This document shows positions 54,498 through 64,000 of a stretch of 64,000 bases of DNA, one piece after another. The translations under genes and the position numbers were made by a program. A model generated the notes under the pieces. That model was not told the origin of the DNA. It searched no databases and saw only the letters and a program-made list of their open reading frames with translations. The stretch is from assembly GCF_023091745.1 (NCBI RefSeq), contig NC_068910.1, forward strand, positions 42,023,272 through 42,087,271, written 5' to 3'. Within the stretch, counting starts at the first letter, position 1. Every line of letters starts with the position of its first letter. The DNA comes from Budorcas taxicolor (taxonomy: Eukaryota > Chordata > Mammalia > Artiodactyla > Bovidae).

Positions 54498-55605
54498 GCT
54501 TAGTCGTGTCCAACTCTTTGAAACCCCATGGACTGCAGCACTCCAGGCTTCCCAGTTGATCACTAACTCCTGGAGTTTACTCAAACTCATGTCCATTGAG
54601 TCAGTGATGCCATCCAATCATCTCATCCTGTGTCATCCCCTTCTTCACCCACCTTCAATCTCTCCCAGTATCAGGGTCTTCTCCAATGAGTCAGTTCTTA
54701 GCATCAAGTGGCCAAAGTATTGGAATTCCAGCTTCAGCATCAGCCCTTCCAATGAATATTCAGGACTGATGTCCTTTAGGATGGACTGGTTGGATCTCCT
54801 TGCCATCCAAGGGACTCTAAAGAGTCTTCTCCAACACCACAGTTCAAAAGCATCACCTCTTAGGTGCTCAGTTTTCTTTATAGTCCAAATCTCACATCCA
54901 TACTTGACTACTGGAAAAACCATAGCTTTTACTAGATGGACCATTGTTGGCCAAGTAATGTCTCTGCTTTTTAATATGCTGTCTAGGTTCACCATAACTT
55001 TTCTCCCAAGGAGCAAGGATCTTTTAATTTCATGGCTGCAGTCACTATCTGCAGTGATTTTAGAGCCCCCAAAATAAAGTCTGTCACTGTCTCCATTGTT
55101 TCCCCATCTGTTTGCCATGAAGTGATGGGACCAGAGGCCATGATCTTAGTTTTCTGAATGTTGAGCTGTAAGCTAACCTTTTCACTCTCCTCTTTCACTT
55201 TCATCAAGAGGCTTTTTAGCTCCTCTTCACTTTCTGCCATAAGGGTGGTGTCATCTGCATATTTTAGGGTATTGATATTTCTCCCAGCAATCTTGATTCC
55301 AGCTTGTGCTTCCTCCAGCCCGGCGTTTCTCATGATGTACTCTGCATAGAAGTTAAATAAGCAAGGTGACAATACACAGCCTTGACGTACTCCTTTCCCC
55401 ATTTGGAACCAGTCTGTTGTTCCATGTCCAGTTCTAACTGTTGCTTCCTGACCTGAATACAGATTTCTCAGGAGGCAGGTCAGGTGGCCTGGTATTCCCA
55501 TCTCTTTAAGAAATTTCCAGAGTTTGTTGTGGTCCACACAGTCAAAGGCTTTGGCATGGTCAATAAAGCAGAAGAAGATGTTATCCTGCAACTCTCTTGC
55601 TTTTC
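54498..55605 (-). mobile_element. BovB LINE, antisense, with open RT segment
   Basis: Antisense BovB from the tail (CGCTTAGTCGTGTCCAACTC) to a 5' truncation near 55605 in the RT. The coding content is described in the next entry. The C-terminal part is open in another frame (55118-54645), so a frameshift lies near 55060. It has older 3' variants. Confidence 0.94.
54989..55591 (-). pseudogene. BovB reverse transcriptase segment, 200 codons open
   Basis: The longest uninterrupted RT palm-region stretch in the window. In order it carries FIDHAKAFDCVDHNKLW (first catalytic aspartate region), MGIPGHLTCLLRNLYSGQEA, GVRQGCVLSPCLFNFY, and YADDTTLMAESEEELKS with both catalytic aspartates. The residues expected for an RTE-type RT palm are present. 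The start is fixed only by the 5' truncation and the frame is lost at the C-terminal side, so it is a pseudogene fragment without endonuclease. No promoter or splice site was seen to drive it. Confidence 0.9.
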
Positions 55606-55611
55606 CAACTA

Positions 55612-55990
55612 TCCAACTTTGAAACTGTGAGTTTGTTTCTGTTTCATTGTGTCATAGTTTAAATTCCATATGTAAGTGACATATGGTGTCTGTCTTTCTC
55701 TGACTTACTTCACTTAGTATGATAATCCCTAGGTCCATCTATGTAGCTGCAAATGGCATTATTTCATCCTTTTTCACGACTGGGTTTTATTCCATTGTGT
55801 GTATATATACCACATCCTCTATTCACTCATCTGTCAGTGGACATTTGGTTGTTTCCATGACCTGGCTACTATAAACAGTGCTGCTGTGAACAGAGGAGTA
55901 CATGTATCTTTTCAAATTATAGTTTTGTCCAGAGAGATGAACTGATTTGATCTGGACATATCCCATGTTCTTGATCGTATGTGCTTAAAC
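55612..55990 (-). mobile_element. L1 3'-region fragment, antisense
   Basis: CTCTGACTTACTTCACTTAGTATG, CATTATTTCATCCTTTTTCAC, TTTTATTCCATTGTGTGTATA and TTTCCATGACCTGGCTAC are antisense to the L1 ORF2 end and 3' UTR. Confidence 0.83.
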
Positions 55991-57128
55991 AATTTAAGTT
56001 TCTTTATTGAAGCCATATCATGCAGTAACTTTACACCCTATTTTTCCTGAATCTTACGGAAAGATACTGCTTTGAAGCAGTAGCCTTCCTGTCTCATTCA
56101 CACTGTTTTATACGATTAGAGAAGCTTTATATTCAGAGGAAGCCTTCACCTATGAAAGGCAGTCCACCGTTCTAAGCTGCTGCAGTCTTTGTTTTGCTTT
56201 TGTCATTCAGATCCTCACTATGCCTTTCAGCACCACAACTTCTGCCTTGCTGATGAAAATGCCTGCTGGCTGATGGAAATGAGTGGCAGATGAAGCGCCA
56301 CAGGACGTCCCTAGAGACCCACTTTTCTCGGGTGCAGCACCAAGTCTCAACACCTTATTTTACAAATGAGTAAACAGATCTACAGAGTTAAGACGTCTAT
56401 TTCATACTCCCCACAGCTAGTGAGTGAGTGAGCCAGAACCCTTTGCTTTAGATCTTTACTACAGAAATAGATTTTAAAAATAAAGCTGTAAAAGTGCCAA
56501 GTCAGCATTCCTTTCTTGGGAATAACATCTGATAGCAAAAGCATCCAGCAGTCAGGGTGAGAGTAGGCATCATGCCACACGCCAGGACAGAGGCAAGGAT
56601 GCACAGGGAATGGGCTCCTTGCTCTCAGAGAAGTCATCACACAGTTTGGTTTGGATGGTTCTTAACAAGCCAAGATGATGATCTTTAATAATTAAGGCGC
56701 CAAGAGTTGCCAAGAGGGAGAGAATGTCCCTCCCAAGGCCTGCTGTCTACTGGCCTCTTCCCAGAATGAGGCACTACACGGTGAAAACACAGCAGATTAA
56801 ACGGCAGGGCTTGCAAGCTGTGTGAGTGCGACCCAGCTCCGCCCTGGCCCTGTATAGACACTGCTTATCACATGATCTTTGCAATAAAGATATTTCAGGT
56901 GAGGGATGGACAGGCCTGGTCTACAGATGCTTCCATTGTAGACATGTGGGTTATCTTTGCCAGAGGTACAGAGCCACAGGTTCATCATGAGCTCTAATGT
57001 TAACCCTAACCCTCAGCCTACAGAAAGGCAACATGGGGCAAAACTGCTAAACTACTGACTAAGCCACAGAGTGGTGCCTTTTATGGGGAGCTCTGTGACT
57101 TGATAATCAAATGTATGTGGGAACCATG
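55991..57128. other. Mostly unassigned; one MIR fragment
   Basis: No gene. An antisense MIR piece lies at about 56340-56450 (TTTTACAAATGAGTAAACAG, CCACAGCTAGTGAGTGAG). A two-unit TTAACCCTAACCCT near 57000 is too short to call telomeric. Confidence 0.5.
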
Positions 57129-57352
57129 GGCTTCCCAGTTGGTACTAGTGGTAAAGAACCCACCTACCGATGCAGGTAGACGCAAGAGATGCAAGTTTGA
57201 TCCCTGGGTTGAGAAGGTCCCTTGCAGGAGGGCATGGCAACCCATTCCAGTGTTCTTGCTTGGAGAATTCCATGAACAGAGGAGCCTGGTGGGCTACAGT
57301 CCATGGGGTCACAAAGAGTCAGGTATGACTGAAGCGACTTAGCATGCACGCT
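57129..57352 (+). mobile_element. Bov-tA SINE, full length
   Basis: Head GGCTTCCCAGTTGGTACTAG and GTTTGATCCCTGGGTTG, body GGCAACCCATTCCAGTGTTC, then GACTGAAGCGACTTAGCATG at the tail. No clear TSD. Confidence 0.93.
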
Positions 57353-58859
57353 TGCACGCACCCATGAGAGATATGTTATTCACCAAGACTTCACATGAGC
57401 CACAACTCTGCTAATTCAAAAGTAACTTTTGTTATTAAACAGTAATTGCATAATAAGAAGAAGATTAATATATAGGAAAGGAATATGTTAATTTTTCTCT
57501 GAGCATAAATCTGCAACCATATCACTGGTTTGTTCTCCTAAATCTGTTGCTGCTGTTTTGTTTCATTTTAGAATTATCTCTTGTATTATGCAATATGCTT
57601 GCTTTTCTGGTAATATCATGGCATATCACTATGGCTTATCAAATTCAAATTCCAAGCCAGGCTTACTAACTCTAAGGAGGTATTTTCTAGTGTTAAAATT
57701 AATGCTACTGCATAGATGACATAGTTATTTCATATAATATAGACCATTGTCCTTTAATAGTAACTGATGTTGTAACTTAAGTAACATATCACTTGCAGAA
57801 TAGTTGGTGTGCATAAGCCACCAGAGTATAAAAAATTCCAACAGAGAAGAATACATTCCTTCCATTTCAATAGCACAAGCGGTGTACCCACTAGATAAGA
57901 ACATCAGCATAGCTTAAACTTTCTGTGGTTTGACAGCTTTGAAGTTTGGGGATTATGTTTTTAAAAATTAGGGATATATCTCATTTCAAATTTGGGGCAT
58001 AGAGAGCCTTTGTAAATATTTGGAATTAAGCTAATTTTGAATATGTATCATTCAAATCTTCATGAACAGCAGTCCCACTGTGATGAGATTTTGGGTTGAA
58101 AGACATTTTATAAATCCAAGTATTTGGAATGATCTACTGAAAAACATAAAATGCCACTGCCCCTGGCTGCCTTTGGTGTGTGTGTAATTGGAGGGGATGG
58201 GGTGATCATTACCTCCTTCAAAGTCCAAATTGCAGATCGTCAGGGAGGCAGTGATCTTAGACACTCACTCCTATTGAACTGAAATGGGGGGTCTCTCTTT
58301 TGAGTGGGCTCCTTCTAGGCTCTTCTTCCCAAGTTACTGTCTGTGCTCAGTGGGTCAGTGTGACCTCGCTGCATCCTAAACAGTCCCTGTTTGCTCATGA
58401 TTCTGCACTGAGAGGGCCCTCTCTACCTCCCAATTGTCTCCCCCTGTTCAGGATCCTAGGCTTACATCTCACTTTTACTCCAAGTCTTACTACCCTTCAA
58501 TCCCACCACTATTATCCTCTCCAACCTCTTGGCATATTCTGTCTCACCAGTATTCCAGCCTTTCTGGCATGTCAAATAAATAAGCACATTAATAAACTTC
58601 ACCAATATACCAAAATACCTGTATCTGATTCTGGGCAAAGCTGGTCAATACAGGATCACAGAGCCCACTGTAAGATTTTCAAGTATACTGAAAAGCAATG
58701 ATGTCACCGTGATAGCTTGAAACGAACCAGCTTGGGAATAGTTATACCACAGAAATCGGAGAGTGCTCCAAATCACTCTGCCCTCAAAAAAAATAGTGCT
58801 GGTTGTTGAACATAAAACAACATATCATCATTTGCAGATGACAAGTTTAAGGACTTTGC
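57353..58859. other. Unassigned intergenic sequence
   Basis: No gene or repeat recognised. The 133-codon frame at 58300-58701 has no recognisable protein similarity. Confidence 0.45.
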
Positions 58860-59060
58860 AGTCTGAATGCCTACCAGCTATTTGACTGTACACAGCTTAT
58901 TAAATATCTCTAAGCTCCAGTGTCCTTATTTATCAAATGGACATATTCAAAGAATCAGCACTACAGTGTTAAAGTAAAAACAAAAATCAAATATCCATGC
59001 TGTATGGTTGGCAGGATGCCTGAAACATCATACCCCCTTCAGTAAGTGTCAACTGCTATT
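58860..59060 (+). repeat. MIR SINE fragment
   Basis: Sense MIR: TCTGAATGCCTACCAGCTATTTG, TCTAAGCTCCAGTGTCCTTAT and CAAATGGACATATTC. Confidence 0.6.
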
Positions 59061-59284
59061 GGTGTTATTATTACTTTTCAGCATGACAGGAACAGGCTCA
59101 AAACTAGAGTCAGTATTCATTCAATATACTTTAATTGGTTTTTGAATAATATTATATTTAAAAAGAAAATTCAGCAAACATCAGTTCAATAAAGTCCCAA
59201 AGCATTCTTCATAAGTAGAAGCTGGCTTTTCTATGTGACAAAAGGATGGGAAATAACATTTAAAACTGTGATCTAGTTATCAAT

Positions 59285-59430
59285 ACCACCATCCACTAGA
59301 TGTGTGACATTTGGTAAGGTTGCTTAGTCTGTGTGACTCAGCTTTCCCACCTATAAAATGAAGATGAAAATATTTCTTCATAGCATTGTTAAGAGCATTA
59401 TGCAGGAAAAGTAGCCTACACAGCTCCTGA
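59285..59430 (+). repeat. MIR SINE fragment
   Basis: Sense MIR: CACTAGATGTGTGACATTTGG, CTCAGCTTTCCCACCTATAAAATG and CATAGCATTGTTAAGAGC. Confidence 0.65.
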
Positions 59431-60150
59431 CTTGCTGTGGGTACCTGACCATGGTTAATTTCCTTCTCTGCCCATTTCTTCCATAGGAAAATTAAGAAGG
59501 CCTATACAGCAGGTGAAGTTTGCAAACTATTAACAAAGCTTTGCCCTTCATTATTTGTCCTTAGGTCTTGATTTCAACTAGATTTATTTTTCAGGACCAA
59601 GAGGTAAAATTTGAAGCAAATATGATCATTATTATTAATGACTAAGATCTCAGAGAGGGAGATTGATGCTACCAATAACAGAAAATTAGAAAGTCTGGAG
59701 GGTAAGCTGGCTTGGAGGAAATGATGATGAATTTTATTTCAGATATAAATTTGGACAAAGAGAGCCCTCTGGTTCAGGCAATGGGAATAATAGGGAGGGG
59801 ATCTAGGAGAAGAGTAAGGGTCCGATATGCAGATTTCTGGGGCATCTTCAAAGAACAGTTAATACCAGGTGGGTGGAGGAAGTTGGGAGATGAACCGCCC
59901 AAGAATTACAAAGAACAGACAACTGTGGTGGCAGGATCATGCCCCAGCTTGAAAAAGGGAGGGAAGGAGAGGAGAAATTGTTCCAAAAAAAGAAAAAAGA
60001 AATCAAAGGGAAAACTGACAGAACCCCTTCATGGAAAGAGTGCATATAAGGCTACAGCAGAGGTCTCTGCATATAAGTCTGTCTGACTGTCCACAGACCT
60101 ATTGATTTAAAATATTTGGGGATGAGGCTCCAGTTTGGGGAATTTTAAAG
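59431..60150. other. Unassigned intergenic sequence
   Basis: No gene or repeat recognised. The 124-codon frame at 59712-60086 is lysine-rich at its end because of an A-rich tract and resembles no known protein. Confidence 0.4.
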
Positions 60151-60375
60151 CAGGAGTTGCCAAGCTTTTCCTATAATGGGTCAAATATCAGTAAGTATTT
60201 CAGGCCTCTCAGGCTTTATGACTTCTGCCACAACTCAACTCTGCTATTGTAATGCAAAAGTAACCATAGAAATGCATACAAACGAAGGGTTATGGCTATG
60301 TTCCAATAAAACTTTGTTTACAAAAAAAACAGACAGCACTCTGGATTTGACCAGGGCCTCTAGTTTTTCAATCCA
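60151..60375 (+). mobile_element. hAT-Charlie non-autonomous element (MER3-like), sense
   Basis: CAGGAGTTGCCAAGCTTTTCC, ATTTCAGGCCTCTCAGGCTTTATG, CCACAACTCAACTCTGCTATTG, GGCTATGTTCCAATAAAACTTTG and GGGCCTCTAGTTTTTC follow the whole family consensus in order. Same family as 10589-10812, opposite strand. Confidence 0.75.
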
Positions 60376-63300
60376 TTTAAAAGGACTGTGAAAGCCACTG
60401 AAATTGAAAGATTCTATGAGGTCAGAGGTCATCTCTGATTGTTTACTTTTCCCCAAGCACCTAACAAGGTACCTGGAACAACTGAGAGTGTACTTTTAAA
60501 TTGAGGTATACTGATGTGCAGAACTGCTCTGAAGCACACTTATACTATAGGATAAATAACCAGTAAAAAGCCTTCTACCAAAACCCAAAACACATATGCA
60601 TTTTCACTGGCACCAAAGCCTCCAGCTACAAGACTGAAGATGAGAGGGTAGAATTACAGATTCAGCCAGCAGAGATTCATGAAGGGGCAAGGGAAGGGAA
60701 GTTTTCTGGAAACCCTACAAAAACACCAAGCAGACAACAGCCCATTTCAAGATGATTTATGGGGTCTTAGGGACCAAAGCACATTAAAACCCCAGAGATG
60801 TCAGAGTCACAGGGCTGTCTACAACCTCCAAATCCTGGAATTAGAGATATCTTCTGATTTGGAGACCTTTACAGTCGCCCTCTTCCCAGCCACTCATAGT
60901 GCCTCAGAAAACAGAATTTCTGCTGTATTTCAGCAAGACCTATGGAGGTATTAACCATCCATCAAGAACCAAACTCTTCCAAGAGAAATAATTTGATTAA
61001 TATACAACAGCTCATTCTGTAATAACCTAATAAAAAACTGTAATAAAACAGGCACTGGATTCCAGAGGTAACATATTATTTTCACAGAAGACAATGTGTG
61101 CCCATGATGGATCCCACTCCTCTCCCTCTAGAGGCAGAGGCAGGGTCTCTGGGTTACCTGGCTCATGATGAACCTGGGGGAGTTCTGCTTTAGCCCTCAG
61201 AATGGACAACAGATACTCCTGTCTTTATTTCGGTTTTGATCAGTTGGAAACACCTCCTGTGACTGATTTATTTAAGCTCATAACAATGAAGTTGCATGTG
61301 TTTTATAATTTGGAAGCCCCTAGTACTCATTTTTGGTTTTATTGCTACTAAACTCTCAGCTTGAAAACATTCCATTTCAAGAGTCAATGTGCATGTCTTT
61401 TGCCAGGGTCTGCTGGCTGGGAGCTGAGTTTTCTCCTGGCTATGAGAATCCATGACTATATCACCCTTACATGCAGTCCTTGCTCACCTGGACAAGGCAA
61501 GGGGTTCCCCATCTTTGTGCCTCCACCTGACAAGCTCAGACAACATTGGATGGTGAGAACTTCTGCACTCTCTCTCTCTGGTTCACGAATTCACTTTCCT
61601 GTTGAGCTCAGCTGGCTGGGCAACAGACAGCCTCTAGGCTCCCTGAGTTCAGTCCAAGGACTGTGTCTTACTCACCCCCACATCCCAGGACCTGGCACTC
61701 AAAGTGCTGACTGCACCACCACTGAGACTGCAGTGCCAGTCTGAGTCTCCTCTCCTCTGGGCCCACTCAACTGCCTCTATGTTCCATTTCACTTAGTACT
61801 TCCAAGAGGGAGGCATTTCCAAGCCAAATAGGAAAGAAAAACAGCTCTTATTATTCTCAGCAAACTAAAGCCTCACGTAAGCAGACAAACCATCCAAACT
61901 GGAAGTCCAGAAAAATATCTCCAAGATCAGGCCAAGTTTCTTTCGCTTAGAACCTTAGATTCTCTTAATCTCAACAATAAGTTATCCCAGCTCCCTGCCA
62001 AGGGTCTTGCACAGCAGTTTATTGAATGAAAGAAATCTGTTGGACAGATGGATGGACAGGTGGCTAGACAGACAAACAGGACAGGGGAAAAGAAAAAAAA
62101 ATAAGGAGGTAGCCCATTCTCCTAAGCCCTCTTGTCTTGGAGAGCCCCCATGTCCATTAATATACTGAGGGCTCTCTATAAACTAAGTGTAAACCAGCCT
62201 TTCTCAAACTCGCTTGTCCTTACAAGTCATCCCAAGTTAATCTCTTTGAACTGACATTCACATGGTATGTTTTAGAAATTGCTGATTTCTTGATTTTTCT
62301 TCCGTGTTCATGGCAACTTTCTCTCCATTATGCTACCAGGAAGAGATTAGGAGAAATACGTTGGTACAAAGAAGCACATAATAAAAAATAAACACAAAAA
62401 ATATTCTGTTTACCAAAGAAACATGCATAGAATAACATCTATACAGTCATGTGATCAGAAAGAGGCAATAACTGGCCCCAATGTGGACTGAGACCTTAGA
62501 GTTTGAGCAGAAATCAAGTTCCCATTCAGACTCTTCAGAAATTCAGGGCCAGCTTATTAGTCCTAGGGTGCTTGTTAGTCTTGAAAACACTTACATCAGG
62601 ACCTGACATTGTGCTCTTGTTTTTTTTCTTTCAAGCAAACTCAGTACTAATTGGTTTTTCACATGCTAATCAATAAACAACTTTATTTTTCCCCAACAAC
62701 TCTGGTCAAGTACAGTGTGAAAATTGCAGCCCAATCGCTTCCACGCCACTGAAGAGAAATCAATGTCAGGCCCTTTCCCAAATGACCTGCTGTTTGTACT
62801 TCTTGATTAGCATCCATTTCTCCTTTTTCAAAAGTCTACATTTGTCTAACTACCTCTCCATTCTTCCCATTTAGGGACTGGAGTCTCAGGGCTCTCAACA
62901 TATTTTTAACCTACTGAAGGATTGTCACATTCTTGCTACAAATCACTCTTACTCAAAAGCAAAATCAATGTACTTCATCCGTAAGAAACCTATGAACAAG
63001 GTGAAAGCCTGAAATAAGACTGAGATTTGGGGGTATTAGAGAGTTCTAGAAATGTGTATCGGTAGGTATCTATGGAACACAGTGATTAAAGGCCAGACTC
63101 TTCATAGATAATGTTCAGTGACCAATGCTGATGATGTGGTATCCTATTAAGTTTAGTCAAAGAAGCAGCCATTCAACTCGTGAATTGTGTGTATGAATGT
63201 GTGTGTGGCTTCACTTTGACATGACATACAGCTTTGAGGACAGTCATTTCCAAATACTTGAAGTACTCTCCTACAGAAGAGGGTGCCTGGAAAAAGTCTC

Positions 63301-64000
63301 TTTCCTACTCATAAAGCTTTGATGCACAGAGTTGATTGGGGAAAGTATCCAGATTCGCTTTCATTCTGTTACTGACAGCTTTACGTTAAATACATGTGCT
63401 CAGTTTCAGTCCTCTTCCTTGACTGCCTCTTTAGCCTATGATCCTGAAAAAGGAGCATACTTAGCTTATACGTAGTTATGTTCTTTCACAAGAATGGGTA
63501 GATTTATTTTTCTATCGGATTCATGTCAACTTTTTGTTCTCCTGTGAGTCTCACTTAAACATAAATTAATTCAAAAGCAGTTATTTCCAGAAAGATCAAC
63601 CACAAAACAAACTGTTTTGCCAGTATCAAGTTGATGCAGAACTTTGCTTTCTACTTGAACATATACTTGAAATATGAAATCACAAATGTTCATTTTATGC
63701 AGATATGCCCAGAATGGTATGTATGTAGATGTATGCTATTGCTTGAAAATAAAAATCAGTTACTAGTGACATGTGTCAGATTGATCTGCTAATTTCAACC
63801 CCAGAGAAGGCCAAGAAAATGTCCTGAATGTCACTATCTTTATTACTTCATTATATGAAAAATACTAATATGAGTAATAGTAAATTAAAACTAAAGAAGC
63901 ACCAATGACTCTCACACAGTTCAAGACTCTCTGAAGTCTGCTCCTAACCATTTTAGTCCTAATCCACACAACTCTTCTTTACAGTTTTACCTGGTGCTGT
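60376..64000. other. Largest unassigned stretch
   Basis: About 3.6 kb without a recognisable gene or repeat. An L2-like end near 61640-61710 (AAGGACTGTGTCTTACTC, CCCAGGACCTGGCAC) is possible. There is a small GGACAGATG-type tandem at 62041-62090. Open frames are under 130 codons with no known similarity. Conserved regulatory DNA cannot be excluded. Confidence 0.4.

Noticed and set aside
57000..57018. Second telomere-like motif TTAACCCTAACCCT
   Set aside because: Only two units; expected by chance, unlike the 40-bp tract at 23657.
59712..60086. A 124-codon frame starting MEEMMMNF
   Set aside because: No family resemblance, no splice or promoter support, and the end is an A-rich tract. Chance frame.
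1..64000. CRISPR arrays, operons, bacterial promoters or terminators
   Set aside because: The window is vertebrate nuclear DNA; regularly spaced direct repeats with unique spacers are not present.
1..64000. Small nuclear or other RNA genes (U6, 7SK, 5S, Y RNA)
   Set aside because: I looked for their characteristic starts and conserved boxes on both strands and saw none; a covariance-model search would settle it.

Overview
This is 64 kb of ruminant, probably bovid, nuclear DNA. I could not support a single host protein-coding gene, exon or functional RNA gene in it. The assignment rests on repeats found together only in ruminants: BovB (RTE-clade LINE), Bov-tA SINEs (tRNA-Glu head plus BovB-like tail), older CHR-type SINEs of whales and ruminants, bovine-type L1 and a bovine-type mariner remnant. 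Older mammalian repeats (MIR, L2, MLT1, hAT, Tigger) fill in around them. Almost every long open reading frame is a piece of BovB or L1 ORF2, or its antisense shadow. Family names are from memory of consensus sequences; no database search was possible, so boundaries are approximate except where a target-site duplication (TSD) fixes them.

Layout. 1-7.5 kb: old repeats (hAT, L2, an MLT1 LTR split by a SINE), one 1.3-kb BovB and a solo-LTR-like element. 7.5-13.8 kb: mostly unassigned. 14.7-17.2 kb: a long hairpin abutting a young BovB, then a small 5'-inverted L1 with a perfect TSD. 19-21.2 kb: two hAT elements, a Tigger-like element and a BovB plus Bov-tA composite. 23-27.5 kb: L1 tail, an interstitial telomeric tract, SINEs, an inverted BovB and several MIRs. 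29.6-35.7 kb: the densest block, with three BovB loci, an L1 holding a 65-bp L1 insertion, and a 3.3-kb BovB split by a younger antisense BovB. 35.7-46.5 kb: L1 fragments, SINEs and two more BovBs. 46.5-57.4 kb: old L1, three BovBs and SINEs. 57.4-64 kb: mostly unassigned.

By my boundaries, 13 BovB copies cover about 11.8 kb, near 18% of the window, together with about 15 Bov-tA copies or fragments. The SINEs end in BovB-like sequence and are thought to be copied by BovB reverse transcriptase, so parent and parasite sit side by side here. Two layers of BovB can be told apart by shared 3' variants: four young copies (14.9, 20.1, 32.4 and 41.5 kb) and nine older ones.

I did not find a new biological system. 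The observations most worth following are structural: the 70-bp-arm hairpin at 14760-14920, the twin-priming-like inversions in L1 and BovB, the nested insertions, and the telomeric tract beside an L1 tail.
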